Of a DNA stretch of 64,000 nucleotides, positions 8,851 through 17,294 are shown piece by piece. The stretch comes from Roseibium aggregatum IAM 12614 (lineage in GTDB: Bacteria > Pseudomonadota > Alphaproteobacteria > Rhizobiales > Stappiaceae), in NCBI RefSeq assembly GCF_000168975.1, contig NZ_AAUW01000002.1, forward strand, positions 62,001 to 126,000, written 5' to 3'. How positions within the stretch are numbered: position 1 is the first letter of the stretch; every line of letters begins with the position of its first letter. Under the pieces are notes generated by a model. The model did no database searches. It had not been told where the DNA came from and worked only from the letters and a program-made list of their open reading frames with translations. The position numbers and the translations under genes were made by a program.

Positions 8851-10752
8851 ATGAAACGCACTCTTGGCACCTGCTATTATCCGGAACACTGGCCGGAAGA
8901 GATCTGGGAAGCCGATGCCCGCCGGATGGCGGAAACCGGGCTGACATGGATCCGCATCGGTGAGTTCGCCTGGTCGCGCCTTGAGCCCGGCCCCGGCGAC
9001 CTGCGCTTCGAGTGGCTGGACCGGGCCATCGAGACCCTCGGCCAAGCCGGACTGAAGGTCGTGCTCGGCACACCAACTGCAACGCCGCCGCGCTGGGTCG
9101 TCGACAAGCATCCCGACATGGTCGCGGTCGATGCCGATGGCAAACCGCGCAAGTTCGGCTCCCGCCGCCACTACTGCTTTTCGCACGAGGGTTTTCGTCA
9201 GGAGAGCGACCGGATCGTCAAGCTCGTCGCCGAGCATTACGGCAACAATCCGCATGTCGCCGCCTGGCAGACCGACAACGAATATGGCTGCCACGACACC
9301 ATCCTCTCCTATTCGGGTGCTGCCCGAAAGGCGTTCCGGGTCTGGCTGAAGCAGCGTTACGGCTCCATCGAGGCGCTCAACCGCGCCTGGGGCAACGTCT
9401 TCTGGTCTATGGAGTATCTCTCCTTTGACGAGATCGACCTGCCGAACCTGACCGTGACCGAACCGAACCCTTCGCACACGCTTGCCTTCCGGCGGTTCTC
9501 GTCCGATCAGGTGGTTACCTTCAACAAGCGTCAGGTCGATATCATCCGGGCGCATTCCAATGCACCGATCAGCCACAACTACATGGGCCGGGTAACTGAT
9601 TTCGACCACTTCAAGGTCGGCGACGATCTGGAAATTGCCACCTGGGACAGCTATCCGCTCGGCTTTCTGGAAGACCGCGTCGGCGCGAATGATGCCCATC
9701 AGCGGGCCTTCATGCGCCAGGGCGATCCGGACTTCCAGGCCTTCCACCACGATCTTTACCGCGCTGTCGGCAAGGGCCGCTGGTGGGTGATGGAACAGCA
9801 GCCGGGACCGGTGAACTGGGCGCCCCATAACCCGGCCCCGCTGCCGGGCATGATGCGGCTCTGGGCCTGGGAAGCCTATGCCCATGGCGCGGAAGCCGTG
9901 TGCTATTTCCGCTGGCGCCAGGCGCCCTTTGCCCAGGAACAGATGCATGCCGGCATGCTGCGCCCGGACAATGCCGATGCACCTGCCCTTCTGGAGGCCC
10001 GCAAGGTAGCAGACGAATTGCGTGATGCGCCCAACGTCTCGGCCCCACAGGCTCCCGTCGCGCTGATCTTCGACTATGACGCGGATTTCGCCTGGACCAC
10101 CCAGCCGCACGGCAAGGAGCTTTCCTACTTCCAGCTTGTATTCGACACCTACAAGGCCTTGCGCAAGCTCGGACTTTCGGTCGACATCCTGCGCGGTGAA
10201 ACCCGAGATTTCTCCGGATACAAGATCGTCGCCCTGCCCGGCCTGATCTACGTACCGCAGGATTTGAAAAAGGCGCTTGCGGAAACGGAGGCCCTGGTGG
10301 TGATGGGCCCGCGCACGGCCGCCCGCAACGCCGACATGGTCATTCCCGTGCCCTTGCCACCCGACATGCCTGGCCTCGATCTTGCTGTCTCACGCGTTGA
10401 AAGCCTGCGCCCGGATATGCCGATGCCGCTCAAGGGCGGTGGCGCCTTCACCGGCTACCGCGAGGAACTGGAAGGCGCTGGGGAAGTCATCCTTGAACTG
10501 GAAGACGGCCAACCCGCCGCCTACCGCCAGGAGCATCTTGTCTATCTCGGCGGCTGGGGCGACGAAACCGTGCTGAAGCGGCTCTACACCATGCTGTGCA
10601 AGGAAGCCGGGATCGACACACTCGACCTTACCGGCGGCGTCCGCTGCCGCATGACCGACGGTGTCAGGATCTGGACCAATTACGGCGCAGAACCTGCCGA
10701 CACACCGGCCGGCCGGATCGAAGCTGCAGGGGTGTTGTTCGAAAAGCTCTAG
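8851..10752 (+). CDS. Beta-galactosidase, glycoside hydrolase family 42
   Basis: A 633-residue cytosolic enzyme that hydrolyses beta-galactosides. It has a TIM barrel at residues 1-390, then a trimerisation domain and a small C-terminal domain. The acid/base Glu144 lies in TDNEYGC and the nucleophile Glu315 in WVMEQQPG, at the spacing usual for GH42. Of the four zinc-binding cysteines seen in some GH42 enzymes, only those at CF (near 110) and GCH (near 148) remain, so the zinc site is probably absent. It is last in the galactoside operon and shares galactose disposal with the upstream enzymes. Confidence 0.95.
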   Translation: MKRTLGTCYYPEHWPEEIWEADARRMAETGLTWIRIGEFAWSRLEPGPGDLRFEWLDRAIETLGQAGLKVVLGTPTATPPRWVVDKHPDMVAVDADGKPRKFGSRRHYCFSHEGFRQESDRIVKLVAEHYGNNPHVAAWQTDNEYGCHDTILSYSGAARKAFRVWLKQRYGSIEALNRAWGNVFWSMEYLSFDEIDLPNLTVTEPNPSHTLAFRRFSSDQVVTFNKRQVDIIRAHSNAPISHNYMGRVTDFDHFKVGDDLEIATWDSYPLGFLEDRVGANDAHQRAFMRQGDPDFQAFHHDLYRAVGKGRWWVMEQQPGPVNWAPHNPAPLPGMMRLWAWEAYAHGAEAVCYFRWRQAPFAQEQMHAGMLRPDNADAPALLEARKVADELRDAPNVSAPQAPVALIFDYDADFAWTTQPHGKELSYFQLVFDTYKALRKLGLSVDILRGETRDFSGYKIVALPGLIYVPQDLKKALAETEALVVMGPRTAARNADMVIPVPLPPDMPGLDLAVSRVESLRPDMPMPLKGGGAFTGYREELEGAGEVILELEDGQPAAYRQEHLVYLGGWGDETVLKRLYTMLCKEAGIDTLDLTGGVRCRMTDGVRIWTNYGAEPADTPAGRIEAAGVLFEKL

Positions 10753-10808
10753 GAAAATAGAGGCTTTACCCTGGGTGGGGTTAGAGAACCAAGCTCTTCC
10801 TCCTCCCC

Positions 10809-11299
10809 GTCATTGCAGGACATGATCCTGCAATCCATGCCGCGACAACGCCTCAAACCGAGACCCGTCGAGCAGAACCGGAACGGCGTGGATGCCATGG
10901 TCGAGCCATGGCATGACGAGTGGGTGGGCTGTGTTTCTTAACCTGACACCTGCAGTCACGACGCGCTGAGTTGAAGTCGCCAACAACCGTCCCCACCGCG
11001 TCATTGCAGGACTTGATCCTGCAATCCATGCCGTGCCATCGCCTTCAACCAAGGCCCGTTGAGCGAAACCGGAACGGCGTGGATGCCATGGTCGAGCCAT
11101 GGCATGACGAGTGGGTGAGCTGTGGTTCATAACCTGACACCCGCAGTCACGACGCGCTGAGTTGAAGACGCGAAAAACCGTCCCCACCGCGTCATTGCAG
11201 GACCTGATCCTGCAATCCATGCCGTGCCATCGCCTCAAACCGAGGCCTCTCGAGCGGAACCGGAACGGCGTGGATGCCATGGTCGAGCCATGGCATGAC
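10809..11299. repeat. Three palindromic elements in tandem, period 191 bp
   Basis: Copies lie at 10809-10917, 11000-11108 and 11191-11299, exactly 191 bp apart, separated by two similar 82-bp spacers. Each copy holds two hairpins. The first is GTCAT, arm TGCAGGA, 5-base loop, arm TCCTGCA, then ATCCA. The second is TGGAT, arm GCCATGG, loop TCGAG, arm CCATGGC, then ATGAC. The region separates convergent genes. Open frames here are short and only mirror the repeat, so it is non-coding. It is better read as a non-autonomous palindromic element duplicated with its flank than as a CRISPR. Confidence 0.9.
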
Positions 11300-11342
11300 G
11301 AAGAAATTGGACGATCTGAAGGTTATCTCCAAGGCTATGCCG

Positions 11343-12020
11343 TCAGGCCGCCTTGCCCTTTGTCAGTTCGGTGATGATGGCCGCGAAATTGTCGACGCCC
11401 TGCGCGCCTGAAACCAGGTGCTGACGTTCGAAGATGACCGCCGGAACGCCGTGGATGCCGTTGCCGGTCCAGAAGGCTTCTTCCGCGCGCACGATTTCGG
11501 CAAACCGGCCATCTTTCAGAACCGCGAGGGCTTCAGCGCGGTCCAGGCCGACGCTTTCGGCCACATCCGCCAGCACCTGATCGCTGTGAACGTCCTTGCC
11601 GTAGCGGAAATAGGCCTGGAACAGGGCCATCTTCAACGCATGCTCCTTGCTGCTCTCGCCAGCCCAATGGATCAGCTGGTGCGCCTTGAACGTGTTCACC
11701 ATGCGCATGTCGTCGGTAAACCTGAAGTCGAAACCGAGGCTTGCCCCGAGCTCCGTCAGCCTATCCCGCGCCGCCTGGGATTGCTCCGCGCTGGAGCCGT
11801 ATTTGCGCATGATGTGCTCTCGCAGGTTCTCCCCCTCGGCAACCATGTCCGGATTGAGTTCGAACGGATGCCACTTGATGGCGGCCGAAACGCCGGTGCG
11901 GGCGATGGCCTGTTCAAGCTGCTTGAAGCCGACGATGCACCACGGGCAGACCACGTCGGACACGATGTCGATCTGCAGAACGTCATCGAGGCCGGTCGTG
12001 TCGGTGTCTTGTGAAGTCAT
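11343..12020 (-). CDS. DsbA-family oxidoreductase (FrnE-like)
   Basis: A 225-residue thioredoxin-fold protein with the active-site CPWC in IDIVSDVVCPWCIVGFKQLE. No signal peptide is seen, so unlike DsbA it should act in the cytoplasm, as FrnE-type proteins do. Later motifs HPFELNPDM, AHQLIHWA and the cis-proline region GVPAVIFE fit the 2-hydroxychromene-2-carboxylate isomerase/DsbA superfamily. ATG at 12020 is preferred over an upstream in-frame start because AAGGAAA lies just before it. It appears monocistronic. Confidence 0.9.
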   Translation of the reverse strand: MTSQDTDTTGLDDVLQIDIVSDVVCPWCIVGFKQLEQAIARTGVSAAIKWHPFELNPDMVAEGENLREHIMRKYGSSAEQSQAARDRLTELGASLGFDFRFTDDMRMVNTFKAHQLIHWAGESSKEHALKMALFQAYFRYGKDVHSDQVLADVAESVGLDRAEALAVLKDGRFAEIVRAEEAFWTGNGIHGVPAVIFERQHLVSGAQGVDNFAAIITELTKGKAA

Positions 12021-12173
12021 GATGTTTCCTTTGCCGGCGCTGTCAGCCGAAGTCCGGCAAGCGCCATTGTCTGTCTTTCGCTGCATATAGGAGCCGCAGC
12101 CGCACGGGAAAAGGCGACGGTTACCGACGGGTAACCGCCTTTTCCGGTCAACTAGCTGCGTTCTGTCTCTCTT

Positions 12174-14063
12174 TCACAGGGTCTGATCGCCTTTCGGCGG
12201 CGGCGTCCAGCCGCGCTCCATGCCTTCCGTACGATCCCCGCCCCGGTCAACCTGCATGATTTCGAACAGGGTTTCGGAATGGGCGCGCATGGCATCGATA
12301 TAGGAGGTATCGACACCGCCATCGTTGAAGTTCCCGCGAAGGTCATCAAGCATCGCAATGTCGTGATGCCGGAACTCCCGCGTCTTGGTGCGGGCCCGGA
12401 ACGGATGGAAGCCCAGTTCAATCAATGCCTGGCGGCTTAGCGCGAGCGCCCCTTCGAAGACTTCCCGTTCGGCAAAATGAGCACCGGCATTTTCCAGTTC
12501 ATAGACGTGATGCCGGTCGCGGGCACGGGCAAGAATCCGAACCTTCGGATAGGTCCTGGCGACATGTTCCACCAGCTTTGTCTGCTTGTCGCGATCGTCC
12601 AGCGCGGCAATGAAGAGGTCGGCATCATCCAGCCCGGCACCGTGCAGGAGGTCCGGCCGGGTTGCATCGCCATAAAAGGTCTGAATGCCGATCCTTCGCA
12701 GGTTCTCGATCGTCTGCGGATCATGATCGAGAATGATCACGTCATAGCCGCTGGTCAGCAGCAGCCGCGAGACGATCTGCCCGAAGCGGCCCATGCCCGC
12801 GACAACGACGCGGCCGCGCCGGTCGATGACATCCGGCTCCCGGTCCGTTTTGGCAAAGGCACGCGGAGCGACGATTTTTTCGTAGAAGATGAACAAGGCA
12901 GGCGTCAGCAGCATGGAAACCGCCACGACCAGGGTCATGGTCTGGATCAGGGCCGGTTCCAGAACGCCGCTGCCGGAAGCAAAGCCGAAGAGAACGAAGG
13001 CAAACTCCCCGGCCTGGGCAAGACCGAGCGCAAACAGCCAAAGGTCAGGCCCCTGGAGACGGAACAAGGCCCCCAGCAGGAAGAGCACCACAAACTTGAC
13101 CGCAATCAACCCGAGCGCAAGGCCGAGGATCGTCAGGGGAGCGCCGAACAGGAGACCGAAATCGATCCCCGCCCCCACTGTCAGAAAGAACAGGCCAAGC
13201 AACAGGCCCTTGAACGGTTCGATGTCGCTTTCGAGCTCATGACGGTAATCGCTGTCGGACAGGACCACCCCGGCAAGGAAGGTTCCAAGCGCCGGCGACA
13301 GGCCGACAAAATCCATCACCAGCGCAATTCCGATAACCAGCAGCAACGCCGTTGCCGTGAAGATTTCCCGCAAGCGCGCTTCGGCAATGAACCGGAAGAC
13401 GGGCCGCAGCAGATGGCGGCCGGTCAGAATGATCGCCGCAATCACCGCCAGAATGATCAGCGCCTGCGCCCAACCCGGCAGGGCAGCAAGAGCTTCGCCG
13501 CCATGACCGGCGCTCTGGCCGTGATCCTCCGCAGCGGCGCCGCCGCCGTGCCCGCCGAGGGCAAGCAGAGGCAACACGACCAGCATCGGAATGACCGCGA
13601 TATCCTGGGTCAGCAACACCGAGAAGGAACTCTGCCCGCCCTGTGTTTTCAGCCAGCCTTTCTCGTTAAGTGTCTGCAAGACGATGGCGGTGGAGGAAAG
13701 CGACAGGATCATGCCGAGTGCCAGGGCGTTCTGCCACTGAAGACCGAACGCCAGACCGGCCCCGGCAAAGGCAAGAGCCGTCCCGACAACCTGCAAGCCG
13801 CCAAGCCCGATCAGTTGCTGGCGCATTTTCCAGAGCATGGCAGGCCGCAGTTCCAGCCCGACCAGGAACAGCATCATCACCACGCCGAATTCGGCAAAAT
13901 GCTGAACGTCGGCCGCCTCCGACCCGACAATGCCGATCACCGGTCCGATCACCACACCGGCGATCAGATAGCCGAGCACAGATCCGAGGCCGAGGCGGTT
14001 TGCAATCGGCACCGCAATGACGGCCGCACACAGATAGACGAAGGCTTCGCTGAGTAGCGCCAT
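12174..14063 (-). CDS. Kef-type K+/H+ antiporter (CPA2 family) with RCK domain
   Basis: A 629-residue membrane protein that releases K+ in exchange for H+, usually under electrophile stress. About residues 1-390 hold 11-13 membrane spans with GLGSVLGYLIAGVVIGP and GVVMMLFLVGLELRP. A Rossmann-type RCK/TrkA-N domain follows near 415-535 (VVVAGMGRFGQ, FYGDATRPDLL). The hydrophilic tail ends in WTPPPKGDQTL. Its ATG overlaps the stop of the upstream flavodoxin-fold gene by one base (TGATG). This fits KefB/KefC with a KefF/KefG-like activator. Which Kef type cannot be decided here. Confidence 0.93.
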   Translation of the reverse strand: MALLSEAFVYLCAAVIAVPIANRLGLGSVLGYLIAGVVIGPVIGIVGSEAADVQHFAEFGVVMMLFLVGLELRPAMLWKMRQQLIGLGGLQVVGTALAFAGAGLAFGLQWQNALALGMILSLSSTAIVLQTLNEKGWLKTQGGQSSFSVLLTQDIAVIPMLVVLPLLALGGHGGGAAAEDHGQSAGHGGEALAALPGWAQALIILAVIAAIILTGRHLLRPVFRFIAEARLREIFTATALLLVIGIALVMDFVGLSPALGTFLAGVVLSDSDYRHELESDIEPFKGLLLGLFFLTVGAGIDFGLLFGAPLTILGLALGLIAVKFVVLFLLGALFRLQGPDLWLFALGLAQAGEFAFVLFGFASGSGVLEPALIQTMTLVVAVSMLLTPALFIFYEKIVAPRAFAKTDREPDVIDRRGRVVVAGMGRFGQIVSRLLLTSGYDVIILDHDPQTIENLRRIGIQTFYGDATRPDLLHGAGLDDADLFIAALDDRDKQTKLVEHVARTYPKVRILARARDRHHVYELENAGAHFAEREVFEGALALSRQALIELGFHPFRARTKTREFRHHDIAMLDDLRGNFNDGGVDTSYIDAMRAHSETLFEIMQVDRGGDRTEGMERGWTPPPKGDQTL

Positions 14064-14680
14064 CAGACCGCCTCCCCTGTCAACAGAAAGCTCTCCAGCT
14101 CGCCGGACAGCACAGGCGCCGCAGCTGCCTTTTGAAGATCCAGCCGGCCACTGACGAGTGCCTTCAAGAGCTTTTCATAACCAAGACGATGGCTTTCCAA
14201 CCGGCTTTCCTCCAGGGCCCGCCCCGCTCCGAACAGCGCAAAGGGGGCGAGATAACGCATGCCGCAGAGGTCCGCCGTCTTTTCGAAAGGCCCCAGCAGA
14301 CTGCGCAATTCGGCATGGTTCATACCCGTTTGCGAGTAGGCATCCTGTTTGGCACCGGTCGTCACCGCGTTCAGGAAGATCTTGCCATGCAGCGCCTTGC
14401 CTTCATGGCCATAGGCAAAGCCATGTTCCAGCACCAGATCCAGCCACTCTTTCATGAGGGCCGGGGCTGAATACCAGTAGAGCGGATGCTGGAAGACAAT
14501 CACCTCATGCGCCCGCAGGCGATCCTGCTCCCGGTCGATGTCGATGCTGAAATCCGGATAGTCCGCATAAAGATCGACGGCGGTGACACCCTCGATCGAT
14601 CGCGCGGTTTCAAACAGTGGCAGGTTGATTTCCGACCTGTGCGGACGCGGATGCGCAAAGAAAACGATTACCTTGGGCAA
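14063..14680 (-). CDS. NAD(P)H oxidoreductase, KefF/KefG-like antiporter partner
   Basis: A 205-residue flavodoxin-fold quinone reductase, probably an FMN-binding regulator of the antiporter encoded downstream. Motifs are VIVFFAHPRPHRSEIN, QHPLYWYSAPALMKEWLD and GKIFLNAVTTGA. The frame is open to 14761 with an ATG, but that adds a cysteine-rich tail not normal for the family. TTG at 14680, with AGGAG 7 bases upstream, starts exactly at LPKVIVFFAHP and is preferred. It is translationally coupled to the antiporter gene. Confidence 0.88.
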   Translation of the reverse strand: MPKVIVFFAHPRPHRSEINLPLFETARSIEGVTAVDLYADYPDFSIDIDREQDRLRAHEVIVFQHPLYWYSAPALMKEWLDLVLEHGFAYGHEGKALHGKIFLNAVTTGAKQDAYSQTGMNHAELRSLLGPFEKTADLCGMRYLAPFALFGAGRALEESRLESHRLGYEKLLKALVSGRLDLQKAAAAPVLSGELESFLLTGEAV

Positions 14681-14869
14681 GAAAATCTCCTGGATCTGAG
14701 CAAGCCCGCAGAGCCGGCAATGCCTTCCAGGCGAGGCTGACCAACGGTCTGTATTCCGCAAAGTTTATAGGGATCATTGCCGACAGATAAAGGGCGCGAA
14801 CAGGAACCAGCCTGTTCGCGCCCATCGAACAATAACCGTCAAGGGGAAATGTCATTATCGCCGGCGGCG

Positions 14870-16003
14870 TCAACCCACCTTCGAGACCTGCACCCGGCCG
14901 CCGGTCTGACCGGCTTCGGCGATTGCATGGATCACCGCCTCGAAATGAAGCGCTTCGCGGAAAGACGGCACCGCGTTGCGGCCTTCGGCAATTGCCGTCA
15001 GGAATTCATGAACTTCGATCACCTTCAGATCGTTGAAGCCGAGCTGGTGACCCGCAGCCGGAACGAACTGGCCGTACGGCGGATGGGCCGGTCCGGTCAG
15101 CAGTGTCTTGAAGCCCTGTTCGGCAGCTTCACCCCGGTTCTGGTAAAGCCGGAGTTCGTTCATGCGCTCCTGATCAAAGGTGATCATGCCTTCGGCTCCA
15201 TGCACCTCGAAGGCGATGTAGCTCTTGCGGCCCCAGGCGCTGCGCGATGTCGAGACAACCCCATGGACACCGTTTTCGAAGGTCAGCAGCGCAGAGGCGA
15301 TGTCTTCGTTTTCAACCGGACGGCGCTCGGTTGAACCGTCCCCCATGGGCCGCGTTTCGTGAACAGTCTTCGTTTCAGCGATCAGGCTTTCGACCGGCCC
15401 CACGAGGGCCGTTGCCAGCGAGATCAGGTGGCAACCAAGGTCGCCCAGCGTGCCGAGGCCCGCGTCGGCCTTGGTGGCCCGCCAGGTCCAGGCGAGGTCC
15501 GGGTCAGCCTGATAGTCTTCATCGACCATCCCCCGGAAATGCACGATCCGGCCGATGGCCCCGTCCGCGATGAGTTTGCGGGCATGGGAAATCGCCGGAT
15601 TGTGCAGGTAGTTGTATCCGACGATGGTTTTCGCCCCCGTCCTTTCGGCAACGGCCAGCATCTGCCTGGCGTCCTCCAGGCTGAGCGCCATCGGCTTTTC
15701 CAGGTGCACATGCTTGCCCGCCTCAAGCGCGGCAAGCGCCATCTCCTTGTGCACCTTGTTGGGGGTGGTGATGCAGACGATATCGACCTTCGGATCCGCA
15801 ATCAGATCTTTCCAGTCGCTGGTTGCCCTTGCAAAGCCGAACTGGTCGGCAAAGGCTTCGGCCTTGTCCGCCGGAACGTCGCACAGCACTTCCAGGCGGG
15901 TCGCCGGCACATCGCCGAACACCGCCTTCACCGAACCATAGGCAAGCGCATGGCATTTGCCCATGAAACCGGTGCCGATCAATCCGATACCGAGACTTGT
16001 CAT
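14870..16003 (-). CDS. Gfo/Idh/MocA-family oxidoreductase
   Basis: A 377-residue NAD(P)-dependent sugar or inositol dehydrogenase. The Rossmann motif GLIGTGFMGKCHA is at the N-terminus and the catalytic EKP at HLEKPMALSLEDA. The region GDLGCHLISLATAL resembles the active-site His segment of the family. It lies downstream of iolG on the same strand, separated by a palindromic repeat, so it may be in the inositol regulon and act on another inositol isomer such as scyllo-inositol or a related keto-sugar. That substrate assignment is inference from position. Confidence 0.9.
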   Translation of the reverse strand: MTSLGIGLIGTGFMGKCHALAYGSVKAVFGDVPATRLEVLCDVPADKAEAFADQFGFARATSDWKDLIADPKVDIVCITTPNKVHKEMALAALEAGKHVHLEKPMALSLEDARQMLAVAERTGAKTIVGYNYLHNPAISHARKLIADGAIGRIVHFRGMVDEDYQADPDLAWTWRATKADAGLGTLGDLGCHLISLATALVGPVESLIAETKTVHETRPMGDGSTERRPVENEDIASALLTFENGVHGVVSTSRSAWGRKSYIAFEVHGAEGMITFDQERMNELRLYQNRGEAAEQGFKTLLTGPAHPPYGQFVPAAGHQLGFNDLKVIEVHEFLTAIAEGRNAVPSFREALHFEAVIHAIAEAGQTGGRVQVSKVG

Positions 16004-16052
16004 GTAATCCGATCCTCGTGAACGCCGTCAAGCGGGCCGCCACGCCCTTCTG

Positions 16053-16160
16053 CCTCATCCTGAGGAGGACCTTCAGGTCCGTCTCGAAGGATGGGCGGCT
16101 CCCACAGGAGCGAGCGGCCCATCCTTCGAGACAGCGCTCGCGCGCTTCCTCAGGATGAGG
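16053..16160. repeat. Intergenic palindromic element, CCTCAT...ATGAGG family, copy 1
   Basis: The ends CCTCATCCTGAGGA and TCCTCAGGATGAGG are inverted copies, and an inner pair (CGTCTCGAAGGATGGGC with GCCCATCCTTCGAGAC) makes a second stem. The 108-bp element fills the gap between iolG and the second dehydrogenase. Similar elements are at 25190-25296 and 27121-27220, with a half copy at 51042-51085. Confidence 0.9.
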
Positions 16161-16178
16161 TGATGCTTGTTCCGATGC

Positions 16179-17177
16179 TTAAACCTCGTCCATGCCGACA
16201 GCACGGCGTTCGGCGACGGACTTGAGGGCGGCTTCCGCCAGGGCGAGCGCCTTCAGGCCGTCCTCACCGCTGGGAGACGGCGCCGTGCCGGTTTCGATGG
16301 CCTCGACAAAGGCGGTGATTTCCGCCGCATAGGCTTCCGTGTAGCGGGTCATGAAGAAATCATGCAGCGGCGGACGGGTGTAACCGGCCTCAGTCGCCAC
16401 TTCGATGGACACCGGACGCTGGTTTTCCGCACTGACCACACCCTTGGAGCCGTGGACCTCTATCCGCTGGTCGTAGCCATAGGTTGCCCGGCGCGAGTTG
16501 GAGATCGAGCATTGCTTGCCGGAGGCCGTTGTCAGCACCACGGTGGCGCTGTCGTAATCGCCCAGCTTGCCGATTTCCGGATCGACCAGAACCGACGCTG
16601 TAGCGTAAACGGTGGTGACTTCATCGCCCAGCAGGAAGCGGGCCATGTCGAAATCGTGGATCGTCATGTCGCGGAAGATCCCGCCGGACGACGTGATGTA
16701 GGACGGCGGCGGAGCGCCCGGATCACGCGAGGTGATCTGCACCATTTCCACGTCCCCGATCCGGCCTTCGTCGATGGCGGCACGCACGGCGCGGAAATGC
16801 GGATCGAAGCGGCGGTTGAAACCGAGCATCAGGGTCGCGCCGAGGTCTTCGACCGTCTTCAGGCAGGCCTTCACGCGGTCCAGTGACAGATCGACCGGCT
16901 TTTCGCAGAAGATCGCCTTGCCTGCCCGTGCGAATTTCTCAATGAGATCCGCGTGGGTGTCGGTCGGCGTGCAGATGACCACCGCATCGACATCACCTGC
17001 ACCTGCGATCTCGTCGATGGTGCTGACGCGTGCGCCATAGGCCGCCGCAAGTGTTTCGGCAGCTTCCGGGAAAGCGTCCGCAACCGCGACAAGCGTCGCG
17101 CCGGCGGCCGCGCCAATGGCCTTTGCATGCACTTTACCGATACGTCCGGCCCCTAGCAGGGCGACATTGACGGCCAT
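16179..17177 (-). CDS. iolG: Inositol 2-dehydrogenase
   Basis: A 332-residue NAD-dependent Gfo/Idh/MocA enzyme that oxidises myo-inositol to 2-keto-myo-inositol, the first step of the iol pathway. The N-terminal VALLGAGRIGKVHAKAI binds the cofactor. FCEKPVDLSLD carries the catalytic Lys, and RDMTIHDFDMARFLLG the Asp/His pair typical of inositol dehydrogenase. ATG at 17177 follows GGGAGGAAG and is preferred over an upstream in-frame start. The gene is divergent from the RpiR regulator, with a candidate operator between them. Confidence 0.93.
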   Translation of the reverse strand: MAVNVALLGAGRIGKVHAKAIGAAAGATLVAVADAFPEAAETLAAAYGARVSTIDEIAGAGDVDAVVICTPTDTHADLIEKFARAGKAIFCEKPVDLSLDRVKACLKTVEDLGATLMLGFNRRFDPHFRAVRAAIDEGRIGDVEMVQITSRDPGAPPPSYITSSGGIFRDMTIHDFDMARFLLGDEVTTVYATASVLVDPEIGKLGDYDSATVVLTTASGKQCSISNSRRATYGYDQRIEVHGSKGVVSAENQRPVSIEVATEAGYTRPPLHDFFMTRYTEAYAAEITAFVEAIETGTAPSPSGEDGLKALALAEAALKSVAERRAVGMDEV

Positions 17178-17235
17178 GATACTTCCTCCCGGATGACATG
17201 TGGCAGAGCGGATTGAACCAGCGCTTGCCAATTTA

Positions 17236-17249
17236 GAATAAAAATTCCA
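17236..17249. promoter_or_regulatory. Candidate IolR-type operator, AGAA-N6-TTCC
   Basis: AGAA (17236-17239), six bases, TTCC (17246-17249) differs at one position from GGAA-N6-TTCC, the motif I recall for the RpiR-type IolR of Sinorhizobium meliloti. It lies between iolG and the RpiR-type gene, where both could be controlled. Confidence 0.6.
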
Positions 17250-17294
17250 AAATCATTTTCGACGGAATGTGTCAAGCCGGAAAAGAAGAAGACA

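Noticed and set aside
8236-10110. Long open frame of 624 codons on the minus strand
   Set aside because: It lies opposite the GH42 and lactonase genes, whose motifs are clear; the translation has no recognisable domain. High-GC codon bias leaves the opposite strand open.
10810-11280. 156-codon minus-strand open frame in the tandem repeat
   Set aside because: Its translation only repeats the DNA repeat unit and has no independent support.
10809-11299. CRISPR array
   Set aside because: Repeats are 109 bp with 82-bp spacers that are themselves similar; each repeat holds two hairpins. No cas genes are present.
12477-14057. 526-codon open frame on the plus strand
   Set aside because: Antisense to the Kef-type antiporter; Gln/Arg/Asp-rich, not a plausible protein.
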